A stretch of DNA of 64,000 nt from NCBI RefSeq assembly GCF_000801105.2, contig NC_079514.1, forward strand, positions 13,556,293-13,620,292. Reading direction: 5' to 3'. Shown here one piece after another: positions 62,600-64,000 of the stretch (position 1 is the stretch's first letter; each line of letters opens with the position of its first letter). The DNA comes from Raphanus sativus (Eukaryota; Streptophyta; Magnoliopsida; Brassicales; Brassicaceae). The position numbers and the translations under genes were made by a program. Below the pieces are notes generated by a model. The model ran no database searches, had not been told where the DNA came from, and was given only the letters and a program-made list of their open reading frames with translations.

Positions 62600-62825
62600 T
62601 ATGGAAGATAAAAATACCAAATAAAATGAAGTATTTCTTGTGGAAGGCTATTTCGGGATGTATGGCAATAGCAGAGAGGCTCACTTATAACACCGAGCAC
62701 TGATAGAAATTGTCCTAGATATGCTGGTCCAGTGGAGTCGATTAATCACATTCTTTTTGAATGCCTCCCAACATTGCAGGTTTGTACTTTATCGGATTAT
62801 CAGTCTCTTCCGGGTTACTTCCCAA

Positions 62826-62861
<36 letters not shown>

Positions 62862-63500
62862 AAATATGAATTTTCTGTTTTGGAAGAGAAAATAGATGGT
62901 TCCATAGAGACCACAATTCAATACTTTCTCATGGATCTGTTGATACATTTGAAAGGTAAGGAACAACACTATTTAATAGGAAAGTCGTATCCCGATTAAT
63001 ATTCTCCAACATGCATCTTATGAAACAGAATGTTAGAGGAAGACTAATAAAAATGAGGAAGCAAATGAATATTATGACAACCCTCCTACTACAGAGGTTG
63101 AAAAAGTTCCACCTTGGATGCCCCAAATCTCTATATGTTAAATTAATTCGTCATGAATCAATAACGTTAGTGTCCGTGGCTTACAGTGGAGTCTTAAGGA
63201 TCAAATGGGTTCTGAGTATTTTGGATTACATACGTGCAATAAGAACCTCGACTGCTCAAATCTGGTGGATATGAATACAAACCCGAGGGATTGACCAACA
63301 TTCCCAACATATATCAAGATGTTCCAGAGATTACATGAAGACTTTGAAGATGTAAGTTTGTTTCATATTTTTTAGAATATGAATGATCAGGCGAACACTT
63401 TAGCAAATAAAGCAAAAATCATAGGCTATATTTTTTCCATATATCAGATCAGACAGACGAATGTGGTGCTCCTTAGAAGATCGGTTCGTCTGCCACTTGA
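62600..63500 (+). mobile_element. decayed LINE fragment (zf-RVT and RNase H tail)
   Basis: Plus-strand pieces read KYFLWKAISGCMAIAERLTY, then SINHILFECLPTLQ-like text with frameshifts near 62735, as in the zf-RVT region of plant LINEs. Further on, FQRLHEDFEDV and NDQANTLANKAKIIGYIFS match the end of the RNase H domain. Stops, frameshifts and an AT run at 62829-62859 show it is dead. Confidence 0.7.
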
Positions 63501-64000
63501 TTTTGACAAAAACTATACAGAAACTGTGACTGATTTCAACATGCATTCTGCCGGCGGGCGGGTCCAGTGCAGAAACACTTAAGCCCCATCGTTGGTTCAT
63601 CTCATCAATAAAGAGTCTCATTCTAGGTTTGTGACATACAAATCTTGCACAGTACTAAAATATAATTGGGCTAGAGTTAATTGGATTTAAAAGCCCAGTT
63701 ATCTTGATATCATATAATTTAGGAATTAGTATGATTGTCCGAAGTCCAATAGTGGCTCTCAAACAAGGCCTGACCCAGCTCAAATGGCAATGGTGCATGA
63801 AATGTACTAAATAGCTTGTTACATAACGAGCCTGTTTAAGAAAAATATTCCCCCAAAAGCTGGTACATGTTCTGCATTACTATCCATGGCAAGTCTTTCC
63901 TGAAATTTTGACGCTCTGTCGAGAGAATGTTTGGTAAACGTTTTACACCATCTCTATGGTTGACTACTGGTAGGACTATTACATACGAACAATCTGCGTT
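63501..64000. other. intergenic sequence to the window edge
   Basis: This may include the 3' UTR of the LINE fragment. No gene seen. Confidence 0.35.

Overview
This window is nuclear plant DNA from a Brassicaceae species, most likely Brassica or Raphanus. Several genes have GT-AG introns, the intergenic DNA is AT-rich and packed with transposons, and the encoded proteins look like close relatives of Arabidopsis thaliana proteins. Recalled from memory, not from a search, the gene order matches a stretch of Arabidopsis chromosome 3 read backwards, from about At3g26680 to At3g26520. The genes are SNM1 (partial), a NIPA-type Mg transporter, GAPA, a PPR protein, LBD23, a polygalacturonase, a MATE transporter (DTX29-like), a TPR protein, the DEAH5/PRP22 spliceosomal helicase and the aquaporin TIP1;2. 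These genes share no pathway; they are a conserved chromosomal neighbourhood.

Layout. 1-9 kb is gene-dense: SNM1(-), NIPA(+), GAPA(-), PPR(+), LBD23(-). 9-15 kb holds a tiny eRF1 relic and the polygalacturonase, one intron of which carries a 640-bp Helitron. 15-24.4 kb is repeat-rich: a promoter-derived direct repeat, a LINE fragment, a tRNA-derived SINE, a decayed ARMADILLO REPEAT ONLY (ARO4-like) gene and Helitron copies. 24.4-32 kb holds the MATE gene, whose large first intron contains a hAT MITE with a perfect 8-bp target duplication, and the TPR gene. 32-35.4 kb, where Arabidopsis has the phosphate transporter PHT2;1, holds a deleted hAT transposon, an unrecognised exon-like fragment and a 187-bp MITE with the same termini. 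36.8-40.7 kb is DEAH5. 40.7-50.7 kb is non-genic, with a probable 2.9-kb Helitron and a SINE. TIP1;2 is at 50.8-51.9 kb. From 52 kb to the end I see no host gene. That tail contains Harbinger-like and hAT-like MITEs, a noncoding poly(A) retroposon, a foldback element with telomere-like motifs, a tandem array and a LINE remnant.

The clearest story is post-duplication fractionation. Two orthologues expected in this order (eRF1-3 and ARO4) survive only as relics at their syntenic positions, and others (LWD2, LBD24, PHT2;1) are not seen. The most striking structure is a nested insertion: a Helitron sits inside the target-site duplication of a retroposon, and removing it restores a 10-bp duplication. 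I found no CRISPR array, prokaryotic-type system or clearly new gene system. Gene boundaries come from reading splice signals together with remembered family sequences; none was checked by alignment or RNA data.
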